A stretch of 12,466 nt of DNA, from the NCBI GenBank assembly GCA_025201705.1, contig MU617474.1:1-12466 (forward strand). Direction: 5' to 3'. The translations under genes and the position numbers were made by a program. The stretch is from Dissophora ornata (Eukaryota > Mortierellomycota > Mortierellomycetes > Mortierellales > Mortierellaceae). The notes under the pieces were generated by a model. That model did no database searches and had not been told where the DNA came from. It saw only the letters and a list, made by a program, of their open reading frames with translations. Below, piece after piece: positions 1 to 8,686 of this stretch; the first letter of the stretch is position 1, and each line of letters opens with the position of its first letter.

Positions 1-132
1 ATCTCAAAACGAATAACGGGGTGCGAATAGCCAGACCACGTCCTCGTCGTGCACCCTGGGCAGTTCACTTGGTATTTATTTATCGAGCGTGCTGGCAGAG
101 AGTCTGGCTTTGTAGACTAGATGTTCATCGCT

Positions 133-138
133 TTTATT
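133..138 (-). terminator. Probable polyadenylation signal of FAN1 (AATAAA)
   Basis: An AATAAA hexamer on the minus strand, about 142 bases after the FAN1 stop codon. Its position suits a fungal 3' UTR. The remaining bases 1-120 show nothing I can assign. Confidence 0.5.
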
Positions 139-279
139 TCTTGTAGGCAAATAAAAGATTATTCACTCCCACAACAAACAACTACGAAAACGCCAAGAAA
201 TGGATGCGGACGCCATTTGACTCAATCTTTGCAAACAGCCGAAAAAGCCTCGGTGATTCATTCTTGTCATTCAATCGCA

Positions 280-3200
280 CTAATTCAATGCTTCTCGCTC
301 CTTTAAAAATGTATCCTCATCCTTGGACACCTGCACTATGCAGAGCTCAATATCGACAGCAAGAGACGTCAGCAAGTCAATCCAGATCTGCTGCTTGGAC
401 GAAAGCCGGTCGCCAGGTCCTTTAACTAACAAAAAATAAAGAGAGAGACCTCAGAGTTAGACACCTTCTGCACGCTGCGTGCGAATTAAAGCTTTGCATG
501 CTGCATTTATACCTTCCACAAACTTGACCAACTTCCTCCCATAGTCCCAGCAGCACAAGTCTGGCATGCCCGAGCAGCGTTTGCTGTACTCCTGTGCTAG
601 AATCTTGCATATTTCCGACAATGCAGCACCGCCGATACACTGTGTGGATAGTAACATTGGAGGGACTTAGTGACTCAATGGCATTGCATCCAATGTCAGG
701 AAATTAACAAATGAAAAGAAAAATGTCCTTTACGCATCGTCATACCTCCGCGATCTGCAAAAGCTCCTCCTTTGCGAACGTCCAATTGACGCCGGCACAG
801 TATACGTTCTTTTCGCGGTATAAATCGTCGTGTCGCTGTAGCAAATCCAGATAGAAGCACTCTTTTCGTTTTCGTGCCAACAACTCCTCGCGCACCTGCT
901 GCTCTTGTTGCTTCTTTAGATTTTCCTCGTCATTCTCCCGCACCTCCTGTTCGATTTCGTCTTGGAACAGTATGTTGTCCATCAGCTCCTGGTTGGCGCT
1001 TTGACCAAGTCGCAATCCTGCCCTCCCCTTGCGCATCAGCGGTTCATCTTCCTCATCTGCTACCTGCTCACTCATCGTGGCCGTATCCTTCACTGTAGCA
1101 GTCGACACAGCTCCACGCTGTATTAATGACGAATCTATACACTCCACGATCTTCGACCTCGCAATGTCCTCGATTCTTTTCATGATCATATCCTGTCGCT
1201 GCAAGAAAAACGCGTCCGTTCTCAGGTCCAATGGCTCCGTCTGAAAGGACGTCTCAAAGACACCAGGCTGCGGAGAAAATAAAATATCCCAGAACAGTAA
1301 TCCAAAGAGGGTTGCGAGAATAGAATTCTCGGAATGGTACCCTTTATATCCAAGGGTCCCATAGTAACTTAGCGCAAGTTCCTCCACAGAACAATCCGAG
1401 CCGTCAATGTTCCTCCAGAGTGGCCGCTGTTGCGTTACAGGATGCGAGGAGCCCATCGAGTTTGGGACGTATGAGTAAGAGTGAGATGAAGCATATGAAG
1501 GAGCGGCTGTCCCAGGGGTGTTGAGGCGCTCGCCGGTCAGGATGCGCTTCTGAGCTTTTCGGAGGGCTATATATGAAAAGTCATGCCGATCTCGAAAGGG
1601 GACCTTAAGCTCCGTCTCCAGCCGAACTATCCTGGCCTGAATAAGCGTTGCATCAACTGCAAATTTCAAAGAATTCGATGCGAATGAGATGAATGGTTCA
1701 GAAAAAATTCACGATCAGTCGAATAATAGCCGATACACACCTGCATGAACATGCTTGTCGCGCAGTGCCATCATGCACACTTGAAGCGCTTCTTGTTTCC
1801 CCAGTCTCTTTTGGAAAGCGTAGTTTGATTTGATCAGGGCAAGGCGTTCATACCAGCCGCCCCGTTGGCCAAGCGAGTATATGCGTTGATCCAGTAATTC
1901 GTGCAGCAGGATAGATTCCTCCTCAAATCGTTTCAAGAATGCATATGCACGCAGCTCTAGTCTTAGAATTTGAGTATAAATCCATCCTGGCCAAGTTGTA
2001 GAGAGGCAAACGCAGTATCTTGTTAGGGTGTCAATTAAACGCACATTGCTCCCATCAATCATTGTTCCGATCTTAAAGTATAACACACCTGGAGAAAACC
2101 GTAGTAAAAAGTAGTTCGGACTCTTTTTCGACACCTCCGTCTCTGTCGCAACATATTCTCTCCATGCCCTCCGAACGCTCTCTGCCTGCTCAATCACCTT
2201 CTCGTAGATTTCAATCACCTCAAGTCGCCGTCGCTCTTTGTCTGGGCCATTTTTTTCTTGATTTGCTTTTATATCGCCACCATCTGCGCCATTGCCTTCT
2301 AATTTGACACTATTAGATCGCCGCTGGCTATTTGTTCCGCCGATGTCGCTGGCTTGGTCTCCGTCTCGCACATACACAACCGCCGCTCGTCCTGGACCCA
2401 TCGCCGACTCGATCATCTCTGAGAGCTCGAAATGAAGCTTGATGGCTGCTTCGTATTTCAAGAGTTCGTTCCTATTTCGAAAGACTGTATTCGTGCGAGT
2501 GATGTCGTAGGTAGGGAAGGTGCGCTGACCAATCTTGGCCAAGATGGCTTCCATGAGTGCTGGTCTCTCAGAATACTCTCGAGTACGGTAAAATACAAGG
2601 TGTAGGCGCTCGAAGACTTTCATGATATTTGGGTATATTTTTATGCATGGGCCTAGGTGGTGCGTGCAGCAGGTAGTGGATGTACAGGTCAGACACGCAT
2701 ATTTAATACGACCACCAGCTTACTCAGCCATATCGCTCGTTTCTTACCTGAGATGTCCACGATCTTGTCGACAAGGGCATTGTCTCTCTTTGAAGCGTCG
2801 CCCGAAAATATATGCGTGGTTAGTCCTATTTTCCGATCGTTCCCTTCACCACCTGGCGCTCCTCCAGGCGCGAGTAGCATTCTCTTAGATATAAATGACT
2901 GTTGTCGAAAGTGATCCAAGACCATAGACACCACAACTTTCCTCTACATTATTACAGAAACATCGAGTCATTAGCAACACATGTTAATCCGTTCATATTG
3001 ACCGATATAATCATCACATCCATTCACACTACCTGTTTGCCTGGCAGCTTTTCCATGATCCCTATCCTCCTTGCCAAGATCTTGAGCTCATCCATTGTAA
3101 GCATTACCAGTGCTTCGTCAGGGTCCTGTATTGCGCCCTGGTCCATCAGTAGCCCAACTGTGATCAATTGTTGTATCGCGGGACCCAGATCTTCGATTTC

Positions 3201-4110
3201 CCGATACCGGAACTCCAGCTTGGACTGTCGCTGCCAGTACTTTTGATTCCGCAGGAAGAGTCGAACGAACAGGTGCTTTGGATCATCTGTGGTGATTGTA
3301 AACTATGATTTGGTTACATAAAGGAACTGCCAGCGGTATGCGTATGGCTCGCCACGTCCAAGTTCCAATGGAACGACGACATTGAAAATATAACGTATCC
3401 ATTGTACCTGAAAGTCTTCGATAAGTCTCGAAAAGCGAGTGCTCCTCATCCGTGAACAGAAATGCTTCCTCTGGTAGTACCGTGTCCAGCGCCAGCTCAA
3501 AGGCCGCCACATAAACCGTCTTCCAGCGAAATCGTGAGGGCAGGATCATGTCCAGATTCTTCTTGTCCTCTTCTGGCTCGGTCTTGATCTGCAGGAGTTC
3601 TCTCAAGTCCAGAGTCTGCTCAGTCTTTATTACCATGGAAGAGTCATCCTCGTCATCCATTCCGTCGCTATCAACGCGAGAACTCGCAGATGAACGCAAT
3701 ATGGTGTCGTCATCGTCCCCATCATCTCGCATTGCACCACCAGGAGAGTTCTGGTCGTCATCACAGGACAGAATATCGACATTTCCTGATACCACCACTA
3801 TCTCTGCTTCAATTGCACCATTGCTCTCGCAGTTTTCCGGCTCTTTACGTTCCACGGAAGCGACGAGATTCACCCTGATCACTGGCAAGTCTGCTACCAG
3901 TGAGGCGGGGGTGGTTGTTGGACTGGCGTAATTGGTGGCGTTTTCCTGGGATAGGGTGATCTTTTTTTGATTCGAATGAACAGCATGACGACTAAAGTCT
4001 AGAGGCAGCTGTCTCTTGTCGCCAGTCTTGGACGTCGACGCAGTGGTGTCTGTTGACGCCGCAGCGGGCTTGTCCTTAGTGCTAGACTTTGCAGAACCTC
4101 TCTTCTTCAT
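280..4110 (-). CDS. FAN1: FAN1-type structure-specific nuclease (VRR-NUC), 8 exons, complete
   Basis: FAN1 is a nuclear 5' flap endo/exonuclease acting in DNA interstrand-crosslink repair. Reconstructed exons on the minus strand are 4110-3408, 3286-3033, 2943-2748, 2652-2089, 1986-1741, 1656-746, 639-513 and 425-280. Every junction is GT-AG and keeps frame, giving 1048 residues and a TAG stop. Family landmarks in order: an N-terminal disordered acidic region (1-190); the KHLFVRLFLRNQKYW block (239-253); a SAP-like helix pair (about 296-335); the GPCIKIYP...VFERLHLVFYR block after residue 385; WIYTQIL and the TPR-like helices with DQRIYS...GGWYERLAL (574-655); and the VRR-NUC domain. Its catalytic residues are present: E764 in the HSENS stretch, D985 in GMPDL, and E1000 and K1002 in VEVKGPGDRLS. 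A charged coiled-coil-like insert lies between E764 and D985. The human UBZ finger (CxxC...H...C) is absent. The long 5' exon begins at the first in-frame ATG; an upstream exon cannot be excluded. Product identity is firm, and the exon ends are inferred without transcript data. Confidence 0.93.
426..512 (-). other. FAN1: FAN1 last intron, splitting the catalytic E-x-K motif
   Basis: The exon ending at 513 stops after Glu1000 plus the first base of codon 1001. The intron runs from GTATAA to a T-rich tract ending TTGTTAG, and the next exon completes Val and continues with Lys1002-Gly-Pro-Gly-Asp. Without splicing, the reading frame ends after 22 unrelated residues and the nuclease loses its catalytic Lys. 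The length is 87 bases. Confidence 0.92.
1987..2088 (-). other. FAN1: FAN1 intron 4, 102 bases, in frame and stop-free
   Basis: The minus strand reads through here without a stop. The family pattern, however, expects FSPG to be followed directly by WIYTQIL. A GTGTGT donor and a CCAG acceptor at exactly these two points restore it, in phase 1 (G|GA = Gly573). The 34 residues encoded by the intron match nothing I know in FAN1. An automatic gene model could easily keep them as coding sequence. Confidence 0.85.
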
Positions 4111-4115
4111 GGCAT
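4107..4115 (-). promoter_or_regulatory. Two-codon upstream ORF (ATG CCA TGA) overlapping the FAN1 start codon
   Basis: An ATG begins five bases before the FAN1 ATG, in another frame, and is closed after one further codon by a TGA that overlaps the main start codon. Ribosomes starting at the first ATG would terminate on top of the real start. This arrangement could dampen FAN1 translation or allow local reinitiation. It matters only if the mRNA start lies upstream of it, which the sequence does not show. Confidence 0.45.
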
Positions 4116-5374
4116 GGAGGGAAGAGGGAGGAATGAGGATGGCGCAAATAAGGGTTTCAATTTATGTGGGCACGGTGGGACAACTTCATTTGACGTTGGC
4201 AGCTGCAGTTGCGGTCGTCCTCCCACACCAGCGTGTGCTTCGCCGAGACCCTGTCACACATCAGTTCAGCTCCCGCCAGCCCTCAAAGTTCAAACAATCC
4301 CTTTTCTCGGAGGAATATTCACTTGACCAGATCTAGCCACCGTCAATTCGGTAACGCAGTGAATCCGTCAAAACTTGTGGTCAGGAACTCGTAGAGAGCT
4401 CGGGCTAGGTGAAGTTCAAAGGTACTTGGTTCCCGATCTTTTGCGTCTTTTTATTGCTTGTTTCTGTAGAGCACGTGAGAGTATGGGTATAGACTTTGCT
4501 CCGATCAAGGCCGACGGACAAGTTAACAACACAACTGGACTACCAAGTTTTCTAACAAGAATGAGAATGGGGGTACCCACCACACAGTTGGTCATGATGT
4601 AGTTCCCAGACGCCTTACCGTCTCTCCAAACCAGCCTCAATCGGTCGTCACCGGCAATATCTATGCTGTACTGGTGGTGACGAGTGGGGCGCTCTTTTTC
4701 ATTTGCTCCCGTACGCCCAATTGGACTCTTAAACTCATTTTGCCTATCTCTCACTTACTCTTTCTTTGTTTTCCCGTAATCTCTTTGGGGCGATGATGGG
4801 TGGGTGTATCTCATCCTTTGTCATGATATATTGTTCGATCGGTGCAGACGCGCGTACTCTTGGGGAGGCAAGGATGTATCGGCTGCCTGCTTTAAACGTC
4901 TAACCGTAAGCGCCAGGAATAGCAAAGACGCTAGGCGAAGCAATGCACGTTTAAACTTATCCGAGAGTACGAGGGTCGCAACAATAAATAAACTAGGAGA
5001 TGCATCCTCTTTTAGTAAATTGCGGGGAGGGTGTGTCATGAGCAGAGAACAAGGGATGATGAGCCATAGTGAGGCGGCTTGACCCCTGGTGTGAGTAGGG
5101 TCGAGGTCAAAGCAGCGGATGGGAGGGGGGAGCTGCGCGGTGTGAGAGTGGCGTGTTTAGTCTATGTGTGAATGCAAGAGAGTAAGAGTGGAGAAAGAGA
5201 GAGGGAGTTGAGCAACAGGAGTAAAGTATGACACATCGGTTGTTTATAGTACAGACAGGGGGGGGAAGAAAGAAGCCCCTCCCATCTTGGGCATTCCGCG
5301 TCTGTGCCTGTGCAACCGCACCCGCACACAGCGGGTTTCCGCTGCTTCCTCGGGTAACAGGGGCGACAGTGTGT

Positions 5375-5398
5375 TACAATACTACAATACTACAATAC
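5375..5398. repeat. Tandem repeat, 3 x 8 bases (tacaatac)
   Basis: Three exact head-to-tail copies of an 8-base unit in the isocitrate lyase upstream region, about 620-650 bases before its start codon. No function can be assigned. Confidence 0.8.
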
Positions 5399-5808
5399 CC
5401 GTCCTTTCTATTATCCTCCCACTCGTCCAGAACGGGGCGGGCGAGAGGGGAGAGCAAAGTGAGTGAGGTGTGTCCGTGGCCGTGTCTGGGCGGGCCAATG
5501 AGTGCGCAAAGCGAGCTGTCACGTATTTGCACGTCAATCAGCAAAACAGATCCGCAAGCATGTGAAGATTTTCCGCCTCCCCTTGAATAGCCCTCGCTGC
5601 AAGGTTGCATACAAGTAGCGTGACTGTGTCACTGACACATCCACATCCTCACGGTGAGGTGAGGGAGGGAAGAAAAACAAACTCTACCCCGCGTACACGC
5701 CCCGCCTGCAATGCCATATCCGTACAGCACCTCGCCCGCTATTCATTTCCATTCATTCTGCTCGCTGTCCGCAGATCGTGGTGATGGGCCCGTCGGCGGG
5801 TCGATTAA

Positions 5809-5815
5809 TATAAAA
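5809..5815 (+). promoter_or_regulatory. TATA box of the isocitrate lyase promoter
   Basis: A consensus TATAAAA lies about 205 bases upstream of the lyase ATG. It is followed 20-120 bases later by a CT-rich tract typical of transcription start and leader regions of highly expressed fungal genes. Transcription would be expected to start near 5840. Confidence 0.7.
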
Positions 5816-5835
5816 GGAACCCCGGCTTGATCGCC

Positions 5836-5934
5836 TTTCCTTTCCTCTTCTCTTCTTTGATTCTTCTCTTCATCCTCACTCTTCTTCCTCAGACGATCTC
5901 TTCTTCACCCCTGATCTGATCTTCTTCTTGTGTC
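5836..5934 (+). promoter_or_regulatory. CT-rich leader of the isocitrate lyase gene
   Basis: Roughly 100 bases are dominated by C and T on the plus strand, with many cttctt and tcttct motifs. Pyrimidine-rich tracts just downstream of a TATA box are characteristic of strong fungal promoters. The cctcag near 5886-5891 could also act as a 3' splice site of a leader intron, but I see no convincing donor. Confidence 0.5.
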
Positions 5935-6019
5935 TCTCGCACTCCCCACTCTACCCTTCAACGAACCACATCTGCTCCTCTTTGTAAAAAAACCCCCAGC
6001 CAATCTAGATCAACTCAAA

Positions 6020-8028
6020 ATGGTTCACTCAAACACTACCACCGCTGCCTACGTTGATGCCGAGGAGGCCCGCTTCCAGCAGGAGGTCGCCAAGGTCAAT
6101 GCCTGGTGGGCTTCTGACCGCTTCAAGCTCATCACCCGCCCCTACACTGCAGAGTCTGTCGTCTCGAAGCGCGGTACCATCGAGACCGAGTACGCCTCCG
6201 ACATCCAGGCCAAGAAGCTCTGGAAGCTCTTGACGAACCACCGCAAGAACGGCACTGCTTCCCACACCTTCGGTGCCCTCGACCCCATTCAGGTTGCTCA
6301 GATGGCCAAGTACCTCGAGACCGTCTACGTCTCCGGCTGGCAGTGCTCGTCCACCGCCTCGTCCTCGAACGAGCCCGGTCCCGATCTGGCTGACTACCCC
6401 ATGGACACCGTCCCCAACAAGGTCGAGCACCTCTTCTTTGCCCAGCTCTTCCACGACCGCAAGCAGCGTGAGGGCCGTCTCACCGCCCCCAAGGGACAGC
6501 GCTCCAAGATGGCCAACATCGACTTTTTGCGCCCCATCATTGCTGATGCCGATACCGGCCACGGTGGTATCACCGCCAACATGAAGCTCGCCAAGATGTT
6601 TGTCGAGCGCGGTGCTGCCGGTATTCACTTGGAGGATCAGATGGCTGGTACTAAGAAGTGCGGTCACATGGCTGGAAAGGTTCTTGTTCCCATCTCTGAG
6701 CACATCAACCGCCTGGTCGCCAGCAGAGTCCAGTTCGATATCATGGGTGTTGAGAACTTGATCGTCGCCCGTACCGACTCCGAGGCCGCCACCTTGATCA
6801 CCTCCAACATCGATCCCCGCGATCACGCCTTCATTCTCGGAGCCACCAACCCCAACTTGAAGCCCCTCGTTGTTGAGATGGCTGCCGCTCAGGCTGCCGG
6901 CAAGAACGGCGATGATCTCCAGGCCGTCGAGGACAACTGGGTCCAGGCTGCCAACATCAAGTTGTACCGCAATGCTATCGCTGATGAGCTCAAGGCTAAG
7001 GGCAAGAACGCCCACGTCGACGAGTGGTTGAACAAGTCCGAGTTCCTCTCCAACCCCGAGGCTCGCCAGCTCGCCAAGTCGTATGGCGTCGAGGTTCACT
7101 GGGACTGGGACCTCCCCCGTACTCGCGAGGGTTACTACAGATACCAGGGCGGCACCCGCTGCGCTATCAACAGGTATGCAATGTCTTTGTTTACGCTCTT
7201 CTCTTCGTTTTTACGCTCTTCTCTTCGTCTTTACGTCACTATGCTTTGCTCTACTTTGGAACTGGACCGGGACCACATCGCCTGTCAGCAAAGCAACAAA
7301 GGAGTCAGGGACAAATAAGAATTTACCCCACACAGGAAGAAATTCCGCAAATGGAACAGTCGAATTGCATCAACTACAAAGTGACACCAAAAAGACAAAA
7401 AGAGGGCTCTCCGATCCGTTCAATCACAACCTCACCCGTACTCCTCCGTCCACCCTTTCCCTTTATTTTTTCTTTTACACCTTATTCAATAATGAGTTTT
7501 GTATTTCGTCAACTTACTCATCATCATTATTCATTCTGATTCTGTAGAGCTGTTGCCTTCGCTCCTTACTCGGATCTCCTCTGGATGGAGACCAAGTCCC
7601 CTATCTTGGCCCAGGCCACCGAGTTTGCTCAGGGCGTTCTTGCCAAGCACCCCAACATCATGCTCGCCTACAACCTCTCCCCCTCGTTCAACTGGGATGC
7701 CGCCGGTATGACCGACAACGACATGCGCACCTTCATCGGCAGCCTCGGAAAGCTCGGTTTCTCCTGGCAGTTCATCACCCTCGCCGGATTCCATTGCAAC
7801 GCTTTGGGCATCGACGTCTTTGCTCGCGAGTTTGCTGACAAGGGCATGTACGCCTACGTCAACGGCATCCAGCGCCAGGAGCGTACCAACGGTGTCGAGA
7901 CCCTGGCTCACCAGAACTGGTCCGGTGCCAACTACTACGACAACTTGATCAAGACTGTCCAGGGTGGTGTCTCATCGACCGCCGCCATGGGCAAGGGTGT
8001 CACCGAGGCTCAGTTCGGCTCCCACTAA
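6020..8028 (+). CDS. icl1: Isocitrate lyase, glyoxylate cycle, 2 exons
   Basis: Isocitrate lyase cleaves isocitrate to succinate and glyoxylate, letting fungi grow on acetate, fatty acids or ethanol. Exons are 6020-7173 and 7548-8028, giving 544 residues, in the usual fungal range. The start is the ATG in CAAAATGG; an in-frame GTG at 5930 lies in the leader and is not a plausible start. Landmarks: SGWQC (105-109), the metal-binding DADTGHGG (176-183), the active-site signature KKCGHM (212-217, catalytic Cys214), WDWDLPR (361-367) and the substrate-binding NLSPSFNW (427-434). The fungal and plant insert between the signature and the C-terminal part is present. The C-terminus reads QFGSH and is not a canonical PTS1 peroxisomal signal. 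Codons end overwhelmingly in C or G (GCC, CTC, AAG, GTC), unlike both neighbours, which suggests high expression. A CT-rich leader and a TATA box lie upstream, and the convergent Sec1 gene lies downstream. Confidence 0.97.
7174..7547 (+). other. icl1: Isocitrate lyase intron, 374 bases, phase 2
   Basis: The donor is CAG|GTATGC and the acceptor TCTGTAG|A. The junction rebuilds Arg385, and the joined protein reads [15 protein letters not shown], as expected for the family. The intron is 2-4 times longer than most introns in this window, is T-rich, and carries a 20-base tandem duplication near its 5' end. Reading frames inside it are not coding. Confidence 0.95.
7191..7235 (+). repeat. 20-base tandem duplication inside the isocitrate lyase intron
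   Basis: Two near-identical 20-base units beginning ttacgctcttctcttcgt (7191-7210 and 7211-7230) are followed by the first five bases of a third. They differ by one base at position 19. The repeat is pyrimidine-rich and begins 17 bases after the 5' splice site. Confidence 0.85.
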
Positions 8029-8233
8029 ATCTAGTTTAAGCTATGATGGGTATCGTTGATCTCGAGTCGGTCCCTTTTCCAGGGGAGGTTGTGAAGGTGT
8101 TGCCTCCCCCCATTATCTTTCTTGAGGAGAAAATGGTGGGGGATGCTTCAAAGTCTCTTAAACCCATTGTCGAACCCCTCTCCATGTAACATATTTTGCA
8201 TCCACCAGAAAAAGAGAAAAACTCCCACGTCTG

Positions 8234-8259
8234 AATAAAAAACACATTTAAAAAATAAA
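8234..8259 (+). terminator. Paired polyadenylation signals of isocitrate lyase
   Basis: Two AATAAA hexamers, at 8234-8239 and 8254-8259, lie 206 and 226 bases after the stop codon in an A-rich stretch. Either could direct 3' end formation. Confidence 0.55.
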
Positions 8260-8422
8260 ATATCGATCGCCTCGGGAAAAGTCGCATACGACATTGCTAA
8301 TTATGGGCTTCCTGGGGCGCCATAGTCCAGTTCTCTTGCGACTATCGTATCTCATAAGGTCATGTAGCTCGTAAAGGCTGGGGAGGACTAAACAGCCAGC
8401 ACCGCAAATGGCCCAATGTTGT

Positions 8423-8463
8423 GTTCGTCCGTACCAATGTTAAATTGCTCCGGTGGTACGAAC
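8423..8463. repeat. Imperfect inverted repeat in the convergent intergenic region
   Basis: The arm GTTCG...TACCA, which carries four extra bases, pairs with TGGTACGAAC across a 17-base loop. It could fold as an RNA hairpin in either 3' UTR. Chance occurrence is possible. Confidence 0.4.
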
Positions 8464-8546
8464 TGAATGCACTCAAAATGACATCAATCTCACGTGCGGA
8501 GTTGGTGTACAAGCCGAGCAAAACGTGTTTGCATTTATACAAGAGC

Positions 8547-8548
<2 letters not shown>

Positions 8549-8578
<30 letters not shown>
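8549..8578. repeat. Uninterrupted poly(A) tract of 30 bases
   Basis: Thirty consecutive A on the plus strand, 108 bases beyond the SEC1 stop codon on the minus strand, where it reads as poly(T). It is the longest homopolymer in the window. It may be a simple mutational expansion or the tail scar of an old retroposed copy. I found no flanking target duplication to support the latter. Confidence 0.9.
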
Positions 8579-8581
<3 letters not shown>

Positions 8582-8686
8582 AGGGTATCCAACATGCATA
8601 GGCATTGGTTTTTATGTCTTTGTCAGTCCTCACGCGTCTACAGCATCAAAAGTTATTGTTTTGTTGTATGTAATATCCTCGCGCAT

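Larger units (their letters stand above)
4111..6019. promoter_or_regulatory. Divergent intergenic region between FAN1 and isocitrate lyase
   Basis: About 1.9 kb separates the two divergent start codons and must hold both promoters. No ORF here looks like a real gene: the longest ones are poorly composed and match no family I recognise. Elements I can see are a CACGTG E-box (4472-4477), three exact copies of the 8-mer tacaatac (5375-5398), a GC-rich ggggcgggc box (5434-5442), a CCAAT box (5495-5499), and two CCCCGC boxes (5687-5692 and 5700-5705). The CCCCGC boxes resemble reverse-strand Mig1/CreA carbon-repressor sites (SYGGRG). Such sites would suit a glucose-repressed isocitrate lyase gene, but they are short and occur by chance in GC-rich DNA. 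Confidence 0.6.
8029..8686. other. Convergent intergenic region between isocitrate lyase and SEC1
   Basis: The 658 bases hold the two 3' ends. I see two AATAAA signals for the plus-strand gene, an imperfect inverted repeat (8423-8436 with 8454-8463) and a run of 30 A. I find no coding sequence, tRNA or transposon ends. Reading frames crossing the A run are artefacts of Lys or Phe homopolymers. No canonical poly(A) signal for SEC1 is obvious on the minus strand. Confidence 0.6.

Noticed and set aside
422..657. FAN1 as a pseudogene with a damaged VRR-NUC domain
   Set aside because: The apparent loss of the E-x-K motif comes from reading through an intron. Splicing at 512/426 restores Val-Glu-Val-Lys-Gly-Pro.
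4416..4754. A 112-codon minus-strand frame upstream of FAN1, as a possible extra gene or 5' exon
   Set aside because: It has no recognisable motif or codon bias, and no splice junction I can support connects it to the FAN1 first exon.
5077..5113. Imperfect inverted repeat gcttgacc...ggtcaaagc
   Set aside because: The arms are short with one unpaired base, and a repeat of this size is expected by chance in 12 kb. No function is suggested.
4804..5590. Small open frames in the divergent intergenic region
   Set aside because: They overlap on both strands, have no motifs, and lie in promoter-like DNA with GC boxes and purine-rich tracts.
5930..6019. An in-frame GTG start extending isocitrate lyase by 30 residues
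   Set aside because: Nuclear fungal genes start at ATG. The extension is encoded by the CT-rich leader, and the ATG at 6020 has a good context and gives the family length.
6029..7099. A 356-codon open frame antisense to isocitrate lyase
   Set aside because: It is produced by the strong codon bias of the lyase exon. The translation is a low-complexity Gly/Val/Leu/Asp mixture with no family resemblance.
7174..7547. Open frames reading through the isocitrate lyase intron (to 7318, 7539 and 7547)
   Set aside because: They are intron sequence. Splicing at 7174/7547 restores an unbroken conserved lyase.
8340..8578. A possible tRNA-derived retroposon ending in the poly(A) run (tagctcgtaaagg resembles an A box)
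   Set aside because: There is no convincing B box at the right distance and no target-site duplication around the A run. The evidence is too thin to call an element.
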